The notes under the pieces are model-generated. The model saw only the letters and a list, made by a program, of their open reading frames with translations. It ran no database searches and had not been told where the DNA came from. A stretch of 64,000 nt of DNA from Acidimicrobiales bacterium (GTDB taxonomy: Bacteria; Actinomycetota; Acidimicrobiia; Acidimicrobiales; SHLQ01): contig JAHDEJ010000029.1 in assembly GCA_020628865.1 (NCBI GenBank), forward strand, positions 1-64,000, written 5' to 3'. Shown here piece after piece: positions 43,140 through 52,148 of the stretch. The position numbers were made by a program, and so were the translations under genes. The first letter of the stretch is position 1. Each line of letters begins with the position of its first letter.

Positions 43140-44108
43140 TCAGCTGACGGTGGGGACCGGGATCGAGGCCATCACGTCGTCGACGACGTTCACGGCAGAG
43201 ATTCCACCGAGTTGGGCTTCGGGGGTGAGCATCAGCCGGTGTGCCATGACCGGTCGGGCGAGCGCCTTCACATCGTCGGGCGTGACGAAGGAACGTCCCG
43301 AAGCGGCGGCGAGCGCTCGGGATACCCGCTGCAGACTGAGGATGGCTCGGGGCGAGAGGCCGAGCCGAAGGCTCGGATGCTGGCGGGTGGCTGCCGCAAT
43401 GTCGAGCAGGTAGCCCTTGAGCTCGGGCGAAACGTGCACCGATTGCAGGGCGTTGGTCATCATCGCCACGTCGGCGGGGGACACCACGCTCGTCAGCGAC
43501 GCGAACGCATTGCCTTCGCCGTGCTGGTCGAGGATCTCCATTTCGGCGTCACGGCCGGGGTACCCCAGCGAGATCTTCATCAGGAACCGGTCGAGCTGGC
43601 TTTCGGGCAGCGGGTAGGTGCCTTCGTGGTCGAGCGGGTTCTGGGTGGCGATCACCATGAATGGACGCGCGAGCTGATGGGTGGCCCGATCCACCGTGAC
43701 CTGTCGCTCCGCCATCGCCTCGAGCAGCGCCGACTGTGTCTTCGGCGACGCCCGGTTGATCTCGTCCGCCAGGACGATGTTGGCGAAGACCGCTCCCGGG
43801 CGGAAATCGAACTCGCCGGTGCCGCGGTTCCAGATCGACATGCCGACCACGTCGGCGGGCAGCAGATCCGGGGTGAACTGGATTCGGCCGTTGGAGCCGC
43901 CGACGGACGAGGCCACGGCCTTGGCGAGCGACGTCTTCCCGAGGCCGGGCGAGTCCTCGAGCAGCACATGGCCTTCGGCGATCATGGCCAGCACCACGAG
44001 TTGCACGACGTCGTGTTTGCCACGGATGACGCTCTCGACGTTCTCGGCGATCGAACGGAACAGCGACGAGAACGTCTCTGAACGTGCGGCTTGGGGGGTC
44101 GTGGTCAC
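43140..44108 (-). CDS. MoxR-family AAA ATPase
   Basis: 322-aa AAA+ chaperone-like ATPase. Walker A in EDSPGLGKTSLAKA (~50-63), Walker B LADEINRASPKTQSALLEAM (~113-132), sensor-1 region ATQNP and the C-terminal lid with SPRA. GTG at 44108 is chosen because GAGGGAG lies 6 nt upstream; the longer frame upstream is not family-like. First gene of the moxR-DUF58-tgpA-like operon. Confidence 0.92.
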   Translation of the reverse strand: MTTTPQAARSETFSSLFRSIAENVESVIRGKHDVVQLVVLAMIAEGHVLLEDSPGLGKTSLAKAVASSVGGSNGRIQFTPDLLPADVVGMSIWNRGTGEFDFRPGAVFANIVLADEINRASPKTQSALLEAMAERQVTVDRATHQLARPFMVIATQNPLDHEGTYPLPESQLDRFLMKISLGYPGRDAEMEILDQHGEGNAFASLTSVVSPADVAMMTNALQSVHVSPELKGYLLDIAAATRQHPSLRLGLSPRAILSLQRVSRALAAASGRSFVTPDDVKALARPVMAHRLMLTPEAQLGGISAVNVVDDVMASIPVPTVS

Positions 44109-44319
44109 TCGGTACTCCCTCGGAGAGTCGATCGGGCTCTGCACACAGTAGTTGCACCAGGTGCGAAGGTGGGACGCAGCAGCCGGGGAGCGCACCCCAC
44201 ATGATCCGCGCCTCTCGTTTCATCGGTTGCCGGTGGCGGCGCCCTGAGCAACCCGATTCGGCGCGCCCACCATTCCCCCGGCCACGCCGCCGTTAGGCTT
44301 GCGGGAGAAGGAGGACGGG

Positions 44320-44577
44320 ATGGCCGACAGGAAATGGTTGATTTCAGGGGCGGTGGCGCTCGCCGGGCGCCCGGATCTCTGGCGGACGACCCTGCGGGTC
44401 GCCCGAACGCACCTGCCGGACGGCTGGTGGAAACGTCGACCATTCCTTCCGGTTCCCGATCGGGGCTGGATGGGCTTCCGCTACGAGACCGCCTTCGCGG
44501 ATCCGGGTGGTCGACCGTCTGCCGAGCAGCTCATCGACTACCTGGAATGGTCGAAGAGCTGGCGCTATCTGGGCTGA
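44320..44577 (+). CDS. Small Trp-rich protein, unknown function
   Basis: 85-aa soluble or peripheral protein, rich in Trp and Arg (LPDGWWKRRPFLPVPD, WMGFRYETAF, YLEWSKSWRYLG). GGAGG precedes the ATG by 5 nt. The strong ribosome-binding site and conserved-looking aromatic blocks argue for a real gene. I recall similar short proteins as uncharacterised in actinobacteria. Converges with the DUF1330 gene with a 2-bp gap. Confidence 0.65.
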   Translation: MADRKWLISGAVALAGRPDLWRTTLRVARTHLPDGWWKRRPFLPVPDRGWMGFRYETAFADPGGRPSAEQLIDYLEWSKSWRYLG

Positions 44578-44579
44578 AG

Positions 44580-44876
44580 TCAGCCGAGCCCGTCAACCAG
44601 CACGGCAAAGTGGGAGCTCGTCGCCGCGTGCCGTTCGCCGATGATCGCCTGGTAATCGCCTGACTCGTAGATCTCTCGCGCCTTCTCCTTCGACTCGAAG
44701 CGGAGGACGACCGTGTGCGTGGACGCACCTTCGCCCTCGACCTGTTCGGTTTCGCCGTCGAGCACGAGCGGCTGGCACTCTGCGGGAATGCGCAGCGCTG
44801 CCGGAGCCTGGCGCTGGTAGCCGCGGTAGGCATCGGCGTCGTCCACGTCGTAGTTCAAGATGAGATATGCAGTCAT
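44580..44876 (-). CDS. DUF1330 protein
   Basis: 98-aa protein of the dimeric ferredoxin-like DUF1330 family. YLILNYDVDDADAYRGYQRQ at the start and the block FESKEKAREIYESGDYQ with the final RHAATSSHFAVLVDG match. Function of the family is not established; many members are small cytoplasmic proteins of the dimeric alpha-beta barrel fold. Confidence 0.8.
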   Translation of the reverse strand: MTAYLILNYDVDDADAYRGYQRQAPAALRIPAECQPLVLDGETEQVEGEGASTHTVVLRFESKEKAREIYESGDYQAIIGERHAATSSHFAVLVDGLG

Positions 44877-44926
44877 GACCCCAGAAGGTAGCAGTGGGTG
44901 TCTCGACGTTTGCTAGCTTCGCCTTC

Positions 44927-45742
44927 ATGAAGACGTGGGTTCGGTACGGTGTGGCGGCGATGGTGGCGGGAGCCCTGGTCGGTTGTGGAGGATCGGAGGC
45001 GGACGACGTTGCGGCGACGACGACAGCCGCTCCGACAACGGCTGCGCCGACCACGACCACGACGACAACAACGACCACCACGACGACAACAACGACCACC
45101 ACCACGACGACGACCACGACCGTGGCGCCGCCTACCGACGAGGAGCTCGCCGAGCAGATCGTGCTCGAGTCCGGCTTCTTCGGTACGGACTGGGAGGAGG
45201 TCGAGGAGGCGGACGACGACAGCTTCGACTACTCGACGATCGTCGACTGCGAGTTCATGAACGTGCTGCGAGACGACGACGGCAGCACCGTCGAGGCCGA
45301 GTCGCTCGAATTCAGCCAGTTCGACACGACGGTCCAGCACGACGTCCGGATCTATCCGGACCCGGAAACCGCAACCGACGTGATCGCCGCGTGGACACAG
45401 CAGATGGTTCTCGAGTGCCTCGTCGCCGGGGCCGAGACCGAAGGCCAGGCAGCCTTCGACGCAGGCGTGATGGAACCGTTCACCTCGGCGGACTTCAACA
45501 TCACGCGCTACGACGACATCGTCGGTGAGCCGCGGCTCACGAACTTCGAGATCGCCACGACCCTCACGGGTCCGGATCTCGAACAGCTGCTGCTCATCGA
45601 CGTCTGGTTCATCCAGGTGGGTCGGGCGGTGTCTCGCGTCGAGTTCGGCAATCCGGATGCACTCTGGGAGCAGAGTGGCGAGGTGCTCGACGTGATCTTC
45701 GAACGAATGGTCGCTGCAGACGCCGCTGACTCCGCCGCCTGA
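44927..45742 (+). CDS. Lipoprotein with long polythreonine linker
   Basis: 271-aa exported lipoprotein: signal with lipobox LVGC (Cys20), then AATTTAAPTTAAP and an uninterrupted run of about 24 Thr (~50-73) coded by mixed ACN codons, then a ~195-residue acidic globular domain (~75-270) with two Cys (DCEF, LECL). The Thr run is probably a rigid, perhaps O-glycosylated spacer holding the domain away from the membrane. The domain is not recognised. Confidence 0.7.
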   Translation: MKTWVRYGVAAMVAGALVGCGGSEADDVAATTTAAPTTAAPTTTTTTTTTTTTTTTTTTTTTTTTVAPPTDEELAEQIVLESGFFGTDWEEVEEADDDSFDYSTIVDCEFMNVLRDDDGSTVEAESLEFSQFDTTVQHDVRIYPDPETATDVIAAWTQQMVLECLVAGAETEGQAAFDAGVMEPFTSADFNITRYDDIVGEPRLTNFEIATTLTGPDLEQLLLIDVWFIQVGRAVSRVEFGNPDALWEQSGEVLDVIFERMVAADAADSAA

Positions 45743-45751
45743 GCGTCGGGC

Positions 45752-46354
45752 TCAGCGAAGCCCGTCTTCTCCGACCGCCTCGTCGATCGAGAAACCGCCG
45801 ATGCGGTGGTGCGGGCGCTCGCCCGTCGTCATGACGAGCGCATAGACGAGCTCATCGGGTCGGGGTCCGTCGGCGACGACCACCGGGAGCACGTCGTAGT
45901 GGCTGCGGGCGTAACTGGCGTGCAGGTACACCATCGGGATGTCCAGCTGGGTGCCGAGCAGCCCCACCTTCTTCGACGACGGCACCTGTGCCTTGGGGCT
46001 GCCCAGCGCCGCTCGCAGCCCGGCCCCGGCCGGGACGTGCCAAGCGGCCGCCAGCTCGAGCTCGCCGAGCGTGCCGACGATGGCACCCTTGCCGTACCCC
46101 TCGACCGTTGCTCCCTCGGAGGTGACGGCGTCCCGAAGCTCTTCGGCGAGCTCGGCGGCGAGCGGGCCGAGCGCGTCTGTCCACGGGCCGAGGTCCTCCT
46201 GGTGCGACCCCGAGTACGGGTTCGCAACCACTGCGGCGATCGATCCCCGCCGGACCGGGGAGGGGAGTGGCGGGCCACCCGCATGGTGGACCCGGTCGAC
46301 CGTCAATTGCACCTTGCGCACGGCGAGTGTCGTCATCGTCCGCACCGTAGCCAT
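45752..46354 (-). CDS. Amino acid synthesis family protein (DUF1185-like)
   Basis: ~200-aa protein resembling the amino acid synthesis family: IAAVVANPYSG near residue 40, GKGAIVGTLGELE (~88-100), HVPAGAGLRAALG (~105-117) and LDIPMVYLHASYARSHYD (~138-155) are family blocks. The biochemical role is poorly defined; some members are placed in amide or lactam metabolism. ATG at 46354 or 46336 are both possible starts, without a clear Shine-Dalgarno. Divergent from the cNMP-binding gene. Confidence 0.75.
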   Translation of the reverse strand: MATVRTMTTLAVRKVQLTVDRVHHAGGPPLPSPVRRGSIAAVVANPYSGSHQEDLGPWTDALGPLAAELAEELRDAVTSEGATVEGYGKGAIVGTLGELELAAAWHVPAGAGLRAALGSPKAQVPSSKKVGLLGTQLDIPMVYLHASYARSHYDVLPVVVADGPRPDELVYALVMTTGERPHHRIGGFSIDEAVGEDGLR

Positions 46355-46434
46355 CGGCTTCGCGGCGAGCCACTTGGCATTGGTGATGCCGAGCCGGATA
46401 CGGTTTCGGTTCACGCGTACGAAGAGGTGGGCAC

Positions 46435-46818
46435 ATGGACCCGGAAGCACTCAAGATCAGCAGCCTTGTCGATGGCATGAGCGAGGATGAGCTGGCGGAA
46501 ACCGCGAGCCTGTTTGAGGAGACCCGCTACCTGATGGGTGATCGGGTGACCCAGGAGGACGACTTCGGCTACTCGTTCTTCATCGTCCTCGAAGGACGGG
46601 TGCAGGTCGAGGCGGGCGACGAGGTCGTCAATTCTCTCGGCGCTGGCGACCACTTCGGCGAGGTCGCACTCGTCACCGGCGAGCGCCGCAATGCGACGGT
46701 CAAAGCACTGGAGACCTGCCGGCTCGCCAAGATCATGACCTGGGACTTCCCGAAGCTGATGGACGAGCATCCGGCGATCGCCGGGCGCATCAAGGCGTCG
46801 GCGGACGAGCGGAGCTGA
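46435..46818 (+). CDS. Cyclic-nucleotide-binding-domain protein
   Basis: 127-aa stand-alone CRP-type cNMP-binding domain with no DNA-binding or catalytic partner. The phosphate-binding cassette FGEVALVTGERRNATV (~79-94) has the Glu and Arg expected for a cyclic nucleotide, although the segment between them is a residue or two different from CRP. Probably a small regulatory subunit or sensor. Overlaps the convergent MFS gene by 29 bp. Confidence 0.85.
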   Translation: MDPEALKISSLVDGMSEDELAETASLFEETRYLMGDRVTQEDDFGYSFFIVLEGRVQVEAGDEVVNSLGAGDHFGEVALVTGERRNATVKALETCRLAKIMTWDFPKLMDEHPAIAGRIKASADERS

Positions 46819-48004
46819 GCTCCCGCTCGTCGTTCGAGCGAAGCAACGGCGCGAGCACGATTGCTCCGCCGGTCGAGAGCGCCAAAGCGAACACGATGGC
46901 AGTGGTCGATCCGAACGTGTCGAACAAGACGCCGGCGACCGGAGGTCCGGCCAGGCTGCCGATCGCGGCCGCCGTGTACAGCGTGCCGATGACCCCACCG
47001 AGGCCGTCGAGCCCGAAGATCTCGGCGACCACGGCCGGTGAGAGGGCGATGAAGCCGCCGTACCCGAGCCCCAACACCGCTGCGTAGACCGCAAGCACCG
47101 GGAACGATGCCGATGCGCCCAGCCACAGCAGATGGCTGGCTGCCATCGTGATGAACGACGCCAGATAGAGGCGAAGCGTGCCCAGGCGTCCGGCGAGTGC
47201 GCCGAGCCCGAGCCGGCCGATCACGCTGGCTCCGCCGATGATTCCCACCAACGAAGCTGCGGCGACATCGCTGATGCCCTGCTCCTCCGCGTACCGAGCG
47301 ATGAACACGAACGGGACGAACAAGCCGAAGGTCGTCAGTGCGGTCGCAAGGTACAGCGTGCGGAACGCGTCGATCCGCAAGAGCTCGCCGAGCGCACGCG
47401 GCTTCGGGGAGGTGACGGCTGCCGGGCCGGGGGTGGCGACGAGTGCCGCGAGCACCATGAGCGACCCGCCGCCGACCGCCATCAGTACGTACGTCGTGCG
47501 CCACCCGTGTCGGTCGATGAGCGCAGCAGCGAGCGGTGAGCCGACGAGCGTGCCAGCACCGATGCCGGCGACGGCGACGCCGAGCGCCGTGGTGCGAAGC
47601 CGGTCGAACCAGCCGCCCACCATCGCCACCATCGGGACGTATCCGCAGGCGACCGCTGCACCGACGAACGGCGCATACGTGAGATAGCCGACGGTGAGCG
47701 ACCCGACCCGGGAGGTGGCCACCAAGCCGATGACGAGCGACGCAGCGCCGAAGAGCAACACCGGTCGGGGGCCGTGGCGATCGGCCAGCCGGCCCGTGTG
47801 CAGGCCGAGCACGAAGCTCAGGCTCACCGTGAACGAGAACACCAGGGCCGTTGCCCCGCTCGATGCGTCGAAGGTCTCCGCCATCGAGGAGAAGAACGCC
47901 CCGAAGCTGTACGCGACCCCGAACACCGAGAACATCGATGCCGCTGCGGCGAGCACGACCAGCCAGCCCCGTCGGCTGTCCAGTTGCGGTGCGGCAGCGG
48001 TCAT
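46790..48004 (-). CDS. MFS transporter, monocarboxylate-porter-like
   Basis: 404-aa, 12-helix major facilitator protein. The A-motif-like GRLADRHGPRPVLL (~70-84), a long central loop (~190-215) and a GRLGLGALAGRLG (~262-274) second-half motif are typical. The helix-1 region and general style suit the monocarboxylate or oxalate/formate-type branch; substrate unknown. Divergent from two oxygenase genes (41-bp gap), so it may carry their substrate or product. Confidence 0.82.
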   Translation of the reverse strand: MTAAAPQLDSRRGWLVVLAAAASMFSVFGVAYSFGAFFSSMAETFDASSGATALVFSFTVSLSFVLGLHTGRLADRHGPRPVLLFGAASLVIGLVATSRVGSLTVGYLTYAPFVGAAVACGYVPMVAMVGGWFDRLRTTALGVAVAGIGAGTLVGSPLAAALIDRHGWRTTYVLMAVGGGSLMVLAALVATPGPAAVTSPKPRALGELLRIDAFRTLYLATALTTFGLFVPFVFIARYAEEQGISDVAAASLVGIIGGASVIGRLGLGALAGRLGTLRLYLASFITMAASHLLWLGASASFPVLAVYAAVLGLGYGGFIALSPAVVAEIFGLDGLGGVIGTLYTAAAIGSLAGPPVAGVLFDTFGSTTAIVFALALSTGGAIVLAPLLRSNDERELSSARPPTP

Positions 48005-48045
48005 CGGGCGAGCCTAATGGCGGTCGATTGTGGTAGTCATCGTGC

Positions 48046-48834
48046 ATGCAGCCAACGGTGACGCCTTTGAGCCCGGGGCTCGGCGTCGTCGTGACCGGGC
48101 TCGATCTCGCCTCCGGTTCCGACGACGGGCTCCGTGCGACGGTCTGCGAACTCGTGACCCGGCATCACGTGGTTGCCCTGGAGGCCCAGCATCTGCCCCC
48201 GGATCGCCATGTGGAGATCGGTCGTTGGTTCGGCGACCCGCTCGTGCATCCACACCTTCCGGCGATCGACGGCCACCCCGAGATCCTCCGGGTGCACAAG
48301 GAACCCGATGACGAGGCGACGTTCGGCGGCGAGTACTGGCACGCCGACATCACCTTCCTGTCGCCGCCCGCTTCGGTGTCGTTGTTGCAGTCCCTCGTGC
48401 TTCCCCCGGTCGGTGGCGACACGCTGTTCGCCAACCAGCACAAGGCATTCGAGCAACTCAGCCCGGCCTTCCGATCGATGCTCGAAGGCCTCAACGCCGT
48501 GCACGTGTATCCGGGTCGGAGCGAGGACGAGGCGAACGTGTCGGCGGTGCATCCAGTCGTGCGGCCACATCCGGAGACCGGCCGACCCGCCCTCTACGTC
48601 AACCCGGCGTTCGTCACGAGGTTCGTCGGAATGACCGAGGCGGAGAGCCGCCCGCTGCTGGAGCAGCTGTTCGCCCATCAGGTGCAACCGGAGTTCACCT
48701 GCCGGGTGCGCTGGACCGCCGGAATGCTCCTGCTCTGGGACAACCGATCCGTTCTCCACTACGCGATGAACGACTACTTCGGCCACCAGAGGACCCTGCA
48801 ACGAGTCACCTCCATGGAGGTCGGGCCCCGATGA
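48046..48834 (+). CDS. TauD/TfdA-family 2-oxoglutarate dioxygenase
   Basis: 262-aa Fe(II)/2-oxoglutarate-dependent oxygenase. Iron-binding HxD is in YWHADITF (~96-103), the distal His in SVLHYAMNDY (~237-246), and the 2-oxoglutarate-binding Arg in HQRTLQRVT (~249-257). Family members hydroxylate taurine, alkyl sulfates, phenoxyacetates or other small acids; substrate unknown. The stop overlaps the next oxygenase gene by 4 bp (ATGA). Confidence 0.9.
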   Translation: MQPTVTPLSPGLGVVVTGLDLASGSDDGLRATVCELVTRHHVVALEAQHLPPDRHVEIGRWFGDPLVHPHLPAIDGHPEILRVHKEPDDEATFGGEYWHADITFLSPPASVSLLQSLVLPPVGGDTLFANQHKAFEQLSPAFRSMLEGLNAVHVYPGRSEDEANVSAVHPVVRPHPETGRPALYVNPAFVTRFVGMTEAESRPLLEQLFAHQVQPEFTCRVRWTAGMLLLWDNRSVLHYAMNDYFGHQRTLQRVTSMEVGPR

Positions 48835-49823
48835 CTGCGGCCATTCCGATGATCGACCTCGGGGCGAACGATGTGGGAGCGACCCTCGACGAGGGGCTGC
48901 GTTCCACCGGCTTCGTGCAACTCGTCGGCCACGGTCTGCGACCCGAGGCGGCCGCTGCACTGCGGGACGCCTGCGACCGCTTCTTTGCGCTGGACGACGA
49001 TGCGAAGGCCCGGTACGTGCACCCATCGCCCCTGGCGAACCGCGGTCACCGGCGCAAGGGAGCCGAAGCCCTGAGCTACAGCCTCGGCGCGGCCTCGCCG
49101 CCCGATCTGTTCGAGTCGTTCAACTGCGGTGCCGACGACCGGGCCGACGGCTCGCCGCTGTTTCAACCGACGCCGTGGCCCGACCCCGCCGTGCCCGGCT
49201 TCTCCGCAGCCGCGCACACCTACCTGCGGGAGATGGAACGAATCTGTGTGGTGCTCGACCGCCTGCTCGGCGAACGGATCGGACTCGACCTCGCCTCCAT
49301 GTCCACCCGTGGTCCCGACACGTTGGCGTGCATCGACTACCGGCCGGGCGCCGACGGGAGCGAGCCGGTGCAACCCGGCCAGCAGCGGATGGGCGCACAC
49401 AGCGACTACACGAGCTTCACGCTGTTGCTCGCCGACCCGGTGCCCGGCTTGCAGATCGTCGGACCGGCGGGCGAGTGGATCGACGTGGTCCCCGAGCCGG
49501 GCGCCCTCCTGATGAACGTCGGCGACGTGTTGGCGATGGCCACCAACGACCTCTGGCCGTCCACGCTCCACCGGGTCGTGCCGATGGCCAGTGGTGCGGC
49601 GGCGACCCGACGGTCGGTCGCCTACTTCCACTATCCGAACAGCGATGTGGTGGTCGCGCCGCAGCCGTGGTCCATTGCGGAGCGAAATGGCACAGCCCGC
49701 TATTCGGAGGTTTCGGTCGAAGCGCACCTCGTCGGCAAGCTGGCCGCGCCGAAGACGGCCACGCCGGCAACCGGGGCGTCCACCGCCGCCGGTCGCATCG
49801 GCGGCGCAGACAAATCCGACTAG
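48831..49823 (+). CDS. Isopenicillin-N-synthase-like 2-oxoglutarate/Fe(II) oxygenase
   Basis: 330-aa member of the plant-ACC-oxidase/IPNS-like group (DIOX_N plus 2OG-FeII_Oxy). N-terminal IPMIDLG and FVQLVGHGL; iron ligands in MGAHSDYTSFTLL (~187-199) and STLHRVV (~244-250); RRSVAYF (~260-266) supplies the cosubstrate Arg. The last ~25 residues are Ala/Thr-rich. Co-translated with the TauD-type gene, an unusual pairing of two oxygenase families. Overlaps the convergent membrane gene by 4 bp. Confidence 0.88.
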   Translation: MTAAIPMIDLGANDVGATLDEGLRSTGFVQLVGHGLRPEAAAALRDACDRFFALDDDAKARYVHPSPLANRGHRRKGAEALSYSLGAASPPDLFESFNCGADDRADGSPLFQPTPWPDPAVPGFSAAAHTYLREMERICVVLDRLLGERIGLDLASMSTRGPDTLACIDYRPGADGSEPVQPGQQRMGAHSDYTSFTLLLADPVPGLQIVGPAGEWIDVVPEPGALLMNVGDVLAMATNDLWPSTLHRVVPMASGAAATRRSVAYFHYPNSDVVVAPQPWSIAERNGTARYSEVSVEAHLVGKLAAPKTATPATGASTAAGRIGGADKSD

Positions 49824-51139
49824 CCGGAGAAGAGCAGCCAGAGGCCGGCGACCGAGTAGATCACCATCACGACGAGCATCGTCTGCTGGCTTCGGGCGGC
49901 CTTGGCGTGATCGAACCGGCTCACCGCCAGGTCGTGGGCGTAGAGCACGCCGGCAACGTGGCCGACAACGATCGCCAGCGCCTGCATCCAGGCAACGACG
50001 TCGGCATCGATCACGAAGAAGTCCACCTGCCCGTCGGCCGCACCGAAGAAGTCCCGAACGTTGCTGCCGTCGGCGTTCTTGTTGCCGTAGGGGTTCGAAA
50101 GCCGGAACCAGAACGACTGGATCTGGTCCACGAACAGCTGCACGTAGTGGGCCACGGCGTAGCCGAAGACGATCGGGATGAGCGACGGGGCGAAGAGCTC
50201 CGCCGCCTCTTCGTGGTCGGTCCCCGTGACGTTCGCCGTGGTTCTGGCGCCGACCCAGTAGAGGATCGAGGCGATGAGGATCACGATGACGAGCCCGATG
50301 AAGAGCGCGGGTGCGGCCTCCCATCCCGAGGCGCGGCCGGCGATGTCCCAGAAGATCGGGCTCTCGGAGAAGCCGTCGAAGCTCGTGCCTCCGAGCACCA
50401 CGAGGATCAACGCGCTCGAACCTCGACGTGCGTCCACGGTGGCCAGTCCGGACAGCGGAACCCGAACTCGGAGCTGACCGGTGTCGTCGACGCTGAAGAT
50501 TCCCAGCGCACCGAGCATCGAGAACAGGACGCCGAAGCCGTCGGCGCTGTCGAGCCATTGCCGGCCGTGGCGGGCCATGCCGCCGATCATCAGTGCCGAG
50601 TAGACGACCATGGCCCAGCCGAGCACCCGTGGGCTTGCGCCGTTCGGATGCACCAGCTCGACGAACAGGAAACCGAACAGCGTGGCCGAAGCCCACCAGT
50701 GGTGCTTCGGTGCGGTTCCATCGCCTTCGGGGAACAACAGGCCGATGGTGCGGAACGGGTTCACGACCCGCCACACGTCGCCGAAGAACGCGGCGACGAA
50801 GGGAACGCCGACCCAGACGGTCACGTAGATGGTGACCGGCGCCAGGTTGGTGGACTCGCCCGGCACGTCGGCGCCGAACAACGCGGCGCCGAGGGTGAGG
50901 CCGAACAGGAGCAGGCCGATTGCACGACCCGCCCAAGAGAGGATGCGCACCGGCGCCCGTGTGCCCGGGACCGGCCGGCCCTGGGCGACCGGGCCGAGCC
51001 GCGGCGTCTTCCACAGCACGGCGAGCGCCACGAAGGAGAGGACGAGCGCTGCCGTTGCCGCCCAGGCGAACTGCCAGAGCGGCAACGGGAGCGTGCCTCG
51101 CGAGCCCACGCCATGGGCGAGGACATGCAGTGATGTCAT
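49820..51139 (-). CDS. Polytopic membrane protein, unknown function
   Basis: 439 aa with about 11-12 membrane helices and His-bearing loops (MTSLHVLAHGVGSR at the start, PKHHWW, ELVHPNG, YAVAHYVQLFVD). I recall similar actinobacterial proteins labelled 'fenitrothion hydrolase', but no hydrolase motif can be pointed to, and transport or metal handling is as likely. It follows a His-rich cupredoxin-like lipoprotein by 10 bp and probably shares its transcript. Confidence 0.65.
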   Translation of the reverse strand: MTSLHVLAHGVGSRGTLPLPLWQFAWAATAALVLSFVALAVLWKTPRLGPVAQGRPVPGTRAPVRILSWAGRAIGLLLFGLTLGAALFGADVPGESTNLAPVTIYVTVWVGVPFVAAFFGDVWRVVNPFRTIGLLFPEGDGTAPKHHWWASATLFGFLFVELVHPNGASPRVLGWAMVVYSALMIGGMARHGRQWLDSADGFGVLFSMLGALGIFSVDDTGQLRVRVPLSGLATVDARRGSSALILVVLGGTSFDGFSESPIFWDIAGRASGWEAAPALFIGLVIVILIASILYWVGARTTANVTGTDHEEAAELFAPSLIPIVFGYAVAHYVQLFVDQIQSFWFRLSNPYGNKNADGSNVRDFFGAADGQVDFFVIDADVVAWMQALAIVVGHVAGVLYAHDLAVSRFDHAKAARSQQTMLVVMVIYSVAGLWLLFSG

Positions 51140-51149
51140 GAGCGTGAGA

Positions 51150-52103
51150 CTACGAGATCTCGAGCTCGGTGATGAAGGTGCCTGCCTGCTCGAGTTCGAG
51201 CTCGAAGCGACCCGGCGTGTCGGCGGTGAAGATGATCAGACCGATGTCGCTCGCGGGCACGTCATCGAGGATGTCGTAGCCGTGCAGGTGGACCTCGTCG
51301 TCGGTGTCGGAGATCACCGTGATTGCCACGATCGAGCCGAGCGCCACCGAGGTGCGGCTCTCCACACCAGACACCTCGCCGTCGACGATCATCGCGGTGA
51401 TCGCCACGTCGGCATCGTCGATGGTCAGGTCGCCTTCGATCGCTCCGACGGCGCTGCCGTGGTCATGATCGTGATCGTCGCCGCCGTGCCCGTCGTCCGA
51501 CGCCAGCACCATCGTGTCGCCGATGGCGGATGCTTCGCCGGCGCCGCTGACCGTCAGGCCCGCTCGGATGGGCGTGCCATCGACGGCGTAGGCGCTGTGG
51601 TCGTTCGCGTTGAGCTCGACCTCGACGAGATGCTCACCGTCCGGAACCTGCACCGTCGTTTCGAGGTCGGTGAACCGGCCGATCTTCACACCGTCGATCA
51701 GCAGGTGCATGTGTCCCTCGTTGTCGACGGGATCGCCGTCGATGTTCTCGGGCGTGATCGTGAAGTTCGTGAGGGTCACCGACAGGTTGTAGAGCCCGTC
51801 GGTGTCGGTCGGGTCGAGCGCGATCTCGACGGCGGGAACAGGCGCACCGTCGGCGACGTCGAGCGTGCTGGCATGATCGCCGTGGGCGTCATGGTCGCCC
51901 CCATGTTCCTCGTCATGGTCGCCGTGGTCGTCGTCGTGTTCCTCGTCCATCTCCATGGCGTCCGACGTTTCGGACGCGGTGGTGTCCTCGGCCTCGGTGG
52001 CATTGGCGGTCGTGGTCGTTTCTGCGGTGTCGCTTCCGCAGGCTGCAGCCAGCAGCGCAACGGCAAAGAGAGCGCCAAGGAGGCGCAGGGTGGTCCACTT
52101 CAT
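51150..52103 (-). CDS. His/Asp-rich lipoprotein with cupredoxin-like domain
   Basis: 317-aa exported lipoprotein with lipobox LAAAC (Cys22). An acidic Thr-rich spacer is followed by a metal-binding-looking stretch (~53-85) of DDDHGDHDEEH and DHDAHGDH type, a middle beta-rich domain (~90-205), a second His cluster (DDGHGGDDHDHDHG, ~200-214) and a C-terminal cupredoxin-like domain (~230-317) with DEVHLHGYD and a final LELEQAGTF. Copper or zinc capture at the cell surface is inferred. It lies between two membrane-protein genes on the same strand. Confidence 0.75.
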   Translation of the reverse strand: MKWTTLRLLGALFAVALLAAACGSDTAETTTTANATEAEDTTASETSDAMEMDEEHDDDHGDHDEEHGGDHDAHGDHASTLDVADGAPVPAVEIALDPTDTDGLYNLSVTLTNFTITPENIDGDPVDNEGHMHLLIDGVKIGRFTDLETTVQVPDGEHLVEVELNANDHSAYAVDGTPIRAGLTVSGAGEASAIGDTMVLASDDGHGGDDHDHDHGSAVGAIEGDLTIDDADVAITAMIVDGEVSGVESRTSVALGSIVAITVISDTDDEVHLHGYDILDDVPASDIGLIIFTADTPGRFELELEQAGTFITELEIS

Positions 52104-52148
52104 GGTGGTTCCTTTCGTTCGTTCGGTTGTTTCGTCAGTCGGTTGGAT

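Noticed and set aside
45040-45125. Tandem ACN repeats looking like a microsatellite or short CRISPR-like array
   Set aside because: It is the in-frame polythreonine linker of a lipoprotein; there are no spacers of equal length and no cas genes.
48774-51014. A 746-codon open frame on the minus strand across two oxygenase and one membrane gene
   Set aside because: Arg/Gly-rich composition typical of a high-GC shadow frame; the recognised genes in other frames have clear family motifs.
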